DNA of 7,043 nucleotides from an uncultured Erysipelotrichaceae bacterium (GTDB taxonomy: Bacteria; Bacillota_I; Bacilli_A; RF39; UBA660), in contig CACZQV010000078.1 in NCBI GenBank assembly GCA_902783435.1, forward strand, positions 1-7,043. Direction: 5' to 3'. The translations under genes were made by a program, and so were the position numbers. Positions 5,556 to 7,043 of this stretch are shown here, piece by piece. The notes under the pieces were generated by a model, which did no database searches, was not told the DNA's origin, and was given only the letters and a program-made list of their open reading frames with translations. Numbering within the stretch: position 1 is the first letter of the stretch; every line of letters begins with the position of its first letter.

Positions 5556-6212
5556 AACAAATTGTTTAAATGTATCATTATCTTCTAATAATTCTCTTAA
5601 ATAATAACTTGTATTATCAGAAGAATCTTTCATTTCTAATAATTCTTTTACTTCGTTTATTGTACTTTTTTGAAAATTAATTCTTCCTAGTTCTTGAATT
5701 ATTAACGCAGTAAATAATAAATGAAATTGATATTTATTTAACTGTTCTAAGTATTCTGTAGATGTATCTTCTAATACTGAATAACTAGTTGGATCTGTTA
5801 AATAAATTCTTCCATTAAATATTGTATTACTTGGTTCTATTCCATTTAATAGAACTTGTTTTCTACTTAGTGTTTCTATATCTTTTTCTATAATTGAAGA
5901 ATTCTCTATAAGTTCATCTTTAGGTAACATTATCATTCTATTACCCATACCTTTTTTAGATACTAATTTATATGTATAACCTCTAAAAGCATTATTAAAG
6001 AATAGTAATTTTTCTGGGAGTAATATTCTATTTGTAGAAATGCCTGTTAGATAAGAAGCAGTCTCATAATCTATTGGAGTGTCTTTATCTTTTTTAAATA
6101 CTTTTAAAGCACTATTTTTATACTTATAAACATCTCCTGTTACTCCTGTACCAATCTTCTTTAAATTTTTCTTTGTAAGAGTTATATCTTTGTCATCTAA
6201 CTTATATCCCAT
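5541..6212 (-). CDS. Small protein-kinase-fold protein, altered catalytic loop
   Basis: 223 residues, soluble, no signal peptide. The N-lobe is clear: glycine-rich loop GTGVTGDVY at 21-29 (Gly21, Gly23, Gly26) and ALKVFK with the ATP-binding Lys37; Glu50 in IDYETASYL is the likely helix-C partner. A hinge-like segment is FRGYTYKLV (76-84). The catalytic loop reads LLNGIEPSNTIFN (121-133): Asn129 is kept, but the position five residues earlier, where HRD-type kinases have the catalytic Asp, is Gly124. The metal-binding Asp is probably Asp140 in LTDPTSY. It is short for a Ser/Thr kinase and may be a pseudokinase, or use a different base; related fold families (small-molecule kinases) cannot be excluded. 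A strong GGAGGGG ribosome binding site at 6218-6224, five bases before ATG, decides the start. Single-gene unit. Confidence 0.75.
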   Translation of the reverse strand: MGYKLDDKDITLTKKNLKKIGTGVTGDVYKYKNSALKVFKKDKDTPIDYETASYLTGISTNRILLPEKLLFFNNAFRGYTYKLVSKKGMGNRMIMLPKDELIENSSIIEKDIETLSRKQVLLNGIEPSNTIFNGRIYLTDPTSYSVLEDTSTEYLEQLNKYQFHLLFTALIIQELGRINFQKSTINEVKELLEMKDSSDNTSYYLRELLEDNDTFKQFVKRMD

Positions 6213-6238
6213 AGAGACCCCTCCGTTTTTATGGCTAT

Positions 6239-6247
6239 ACTATAACA
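6239..6247 (-). promoter_or_regulatory. Extended -10 promoter of the kinase-like gene
   Basis: The minus strand reads TATGTTATAGT, a TRTG extension with one mismatch in the -10. The leader after it is about 20 bases, longer than at its neighbours because of the GGAGGGG site and its spacer. Confidence 0.6.
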
Positions 6248-6254
6248 TATATGT

Positions 6255-6272
6255 ATTTATTTGTAAATAAAT
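6255..6272 (-). repeat. A/T-only palindrome, weak possible terminator
   Basis: ATTTATTT (6255-6262) is the exact reverse complement of AAATAAAT (6265-6272), giving a seven-pair hairpin with a four-base loop, next to the TAA stop of the membrane-protein gene. No U-tract follows on the minus strand, so read-through into the kinase-like gene is possible. Confidence 0.35.
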
Positions 6273-6859
6273 TAATTTTTATAGAAATTTGATATAAATT
6301 TAGAAAACTCATAAAGTATGATATCACTTTTATTAATTGCGAAACTTTTACCTATAGCTTTACCACCTATTGTTAATGATGAGATGATTGCAGTTATTAT
6401 TAATCCCGTTAAAAGTAAGTCTGTATGATATTTTGTTACTAAGATTGCACATATTGTAGTTCCTGCAGCACCTGATATTACTCCACAAATATCTCCTATA
6501 ACATCACAACAGAAGCTTGATGTTTTATCAGCACTTTTTTTAAATCTTACTGCAGTAGTAGCTCCTTTTACCTTACGGGAAGCCATTGAATGAAATACTG
6601 CTTCATCAGCACTAGTTACAGCTACCCCTACTATATCAAAAAGTATTCCTATAAATATAAATATTAAAGTTAATATTATTCCAAATATTAAAGATAAATT
6701 AGGTATAGTAGAATTAGCTATAAAAGATAAAGAAAATGATATTACGAAGGCAATTATTATTATTGTGATTATCCATTTAATATCTACTTTTTCTTTTTTT
6801 ATTTTTTCTCTTTTTTTAGTTTGTTCTACTAAGTTTTTAAATTCACTATTATTTTTCAT
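6272..6859 (-). CDS. Four-helix integral membrane protein, unknown function
   Basis: 195 residues. A charged cytoplasmic N-terminus (residues 1-27, Lys-rich) precedes hydrophobic segments at about 28-48, 55-82, 119-142 and 147-167. Between the second and third lies a polar stretch that looks conserved in character: DIVGVAVTSADEAVFHSMASRKVKGATTAVRF split over 75-105, followed by a Cys pair in SFCCDVIGDICGVISG (115-130). The 'ADEAVFHSMASRKVKGA' part recalls the DUF21 membrane domain of CorB/CNNM-type proteins, where a similar Glu/Ala-rich turn ends a helix, but the CBS domains of that family are absent and I would not name it so. Ribosome binding site AGGAGA at 6865-6870 and a perfect extended -10 upstream fix the start. 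Single gene, possibly with read-through to the kinase-like gene. Confidence 0.85.
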   Translation of the reverse strand: MKNNSEFKNLVEQTKKREKIKKEKVDIKWIITIIIIAFVISFSLSFIANSTIPNLSLIFGIILTLIFIFIGILFDIVGVAVTSADEAVFHSMASRKVKGATTAVRFKKSADKTSSFCCDVIGDICGVISGAAGTTICAILVTKYHTDLLLTGLIITAIISSLTIGGKAIGKSFAINKSDIILYEFSKFISNFYKN

Positions 6860-6878
6860 ATTATTCTCCTATAAATTA

Positions 6879-6887
6879 ATTATAACA
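6879..6887 (-). promoter_or_regulatory. Extended -10 promoter of the membrane-protein gene
   Basis: The minus strand reads TATGTTATAAT, perfect -10 with TRTG extension, 19 bases before the ATG at 6859 and just after the U-tract of the preceding terminator. Confidence 0.75.
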
Positions 6888-6888
6888 T

Positions 6889-6913
6889 AAAAAAAAGTAG
6901 TTTAACCTACTTT
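6889..6913 (-). terminator. Terminator of the truncated right-edge gene
   Basis: On the minus strand AAAGTAG (6907-6913) pairs with CTACTTT (6894-6900) around GTTAAA, followed by five more Ts (eight in a row counting the stem end). The hairpin overlaps the TAA stop at 6912-6914. A T-run also follows on the plus strand (6916-6920), so it might work in both directions. Confidence 0.8.
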
Positions 6914-7043
6914 AATTTTTATAAATTGTTTGGCTTTTAATATAATTAACTTTGAACCTTAGGTCAAGTAGGATTTCCCTGATTTCTACAAATCCGTTAC
7001 CAGAAATGTGGTTCCCCTTTAAAGAAATCAATATGGCGTTACC
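6912..7043 (-). CDS. 3' end of a gene cut by the window edge
   Basis: 43 codons are open to the right edge and end in TAA at 6912-6914, overlapping a good terminator, as the other genes here do. The peptide runs GNAILISLKGNHISGNGFV then EIREILLDLRFKVNYIKSQTIYKN. I do not recognise it. The first 27 or so codons use AAC, GCC, GGG, CAC, AGG, ATC and GAC, and the stretch 6961-7043 is about 40% G+C, richer than its neighbours; the last twelve codons return to A/T-rich use. This could be a well-conserved or recently acquired gene, or a structured RNA that happens to be open. The frame, the stop and the terminator position make coding the better guess. Confidence 0.55.
   Translation of the reverse strand, partial: GNAILISLKGNHISGNGFVEIREILLDLRFKVNYIKSQTIYKN

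Noticed and set aside
136..6859. Mycoplasma-type code with TGA as Trp, suggested by very low G+C
   Set aside because: Tryptophans checked are TGG, frames close cleanly at TAA or TAG beside terminators, and no frame needs TGA read-through.
6912..7043. Right edge as RNase P RNA or another structured RNA, suggested by the GGGGAACC segment
   Set aside because: Later conserved segments of type B RNase P RNA are missing, and the same bases form an open frame ending at a terminator. I kept an unidentified coding end instead.
6961..7043. Right-edge GC-richer stretch as a second DGR variable region or template
   Set aside because: Its codons end in all four bases and it shows no similarity to 2424-2549.

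Overview
This is an AT-rich window (roughly a quarter G+C by eye) in which every gene reads on the minus strand. Small A/T-rich codons, good AGGAGG-type ribosome binding sites, short U-tract terminators and an ABC-F protein very close to Bacillus YkpA point to a low-GC Firmicute. The N-terminal anchor and surface-protein style (GYAFLEANLNINGDVTVEAP) resemble uncultured gut Bacilli of the RF39 / Mollicutes-related kind; that placement is an inference. The standard bacterial code fits: all tryptophans I checked are TGG, and every visible stop is TAA or TAG.

In the direction of transcription (right to left) the window holds: the 3' end of an unidentified gene (6912-7043); a four-helix membrane protein (6272-6859); a small kinase-fold protein with a damaged catalytic loop (5541-6212); a YkpA/YbiT-like ABC-F ATPase (3901-5487); a cysteine-rich, membrane-anchored surface protein whose C-terminus carries a probable variable region of a diversity-generating retroelement (DGR) (2385-3848); a two-gene operon of an anchored thioredoxin-fold protein (1790-2311) and a bacterial PH-domain protein (1329-1778); an anchored, beta-rich Lys/Asn/Tyr-rich protein (136-1287); and tRNA-Cys(GCA) (4-77). 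No gap between genes exceeds about 70 bases.

Most genes are single-gene transcription units with one recurring junction: a hairpin overlapping the stop codon, then a U-tract, then an extended -10 promoter of the form TGnTATAAT, then a ribosome binding site and the next ATG. Only the thioredoxin/PH pair is a clear operon.

The main point of interest is at 2424-2549. About 108 bases are ~62% G+C inside an AT-rich gene, and 26 of 29 consecutive codons end in C or T. This is what adenine-directed mutagenesis of a template rich in AAY codons produces in a C-type-lectin-like DGR target. No reverse transcriptase, accessory protein or template repeat lies in the window, so these would have to be elsewhere in the genome. 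The secreted side of the system may include the adjacent CxxC thioredoxin-fold protein, since the target carries eleven cysteines. The ABC-F and kinase-like genes each show unusual loss of catalytic residues.
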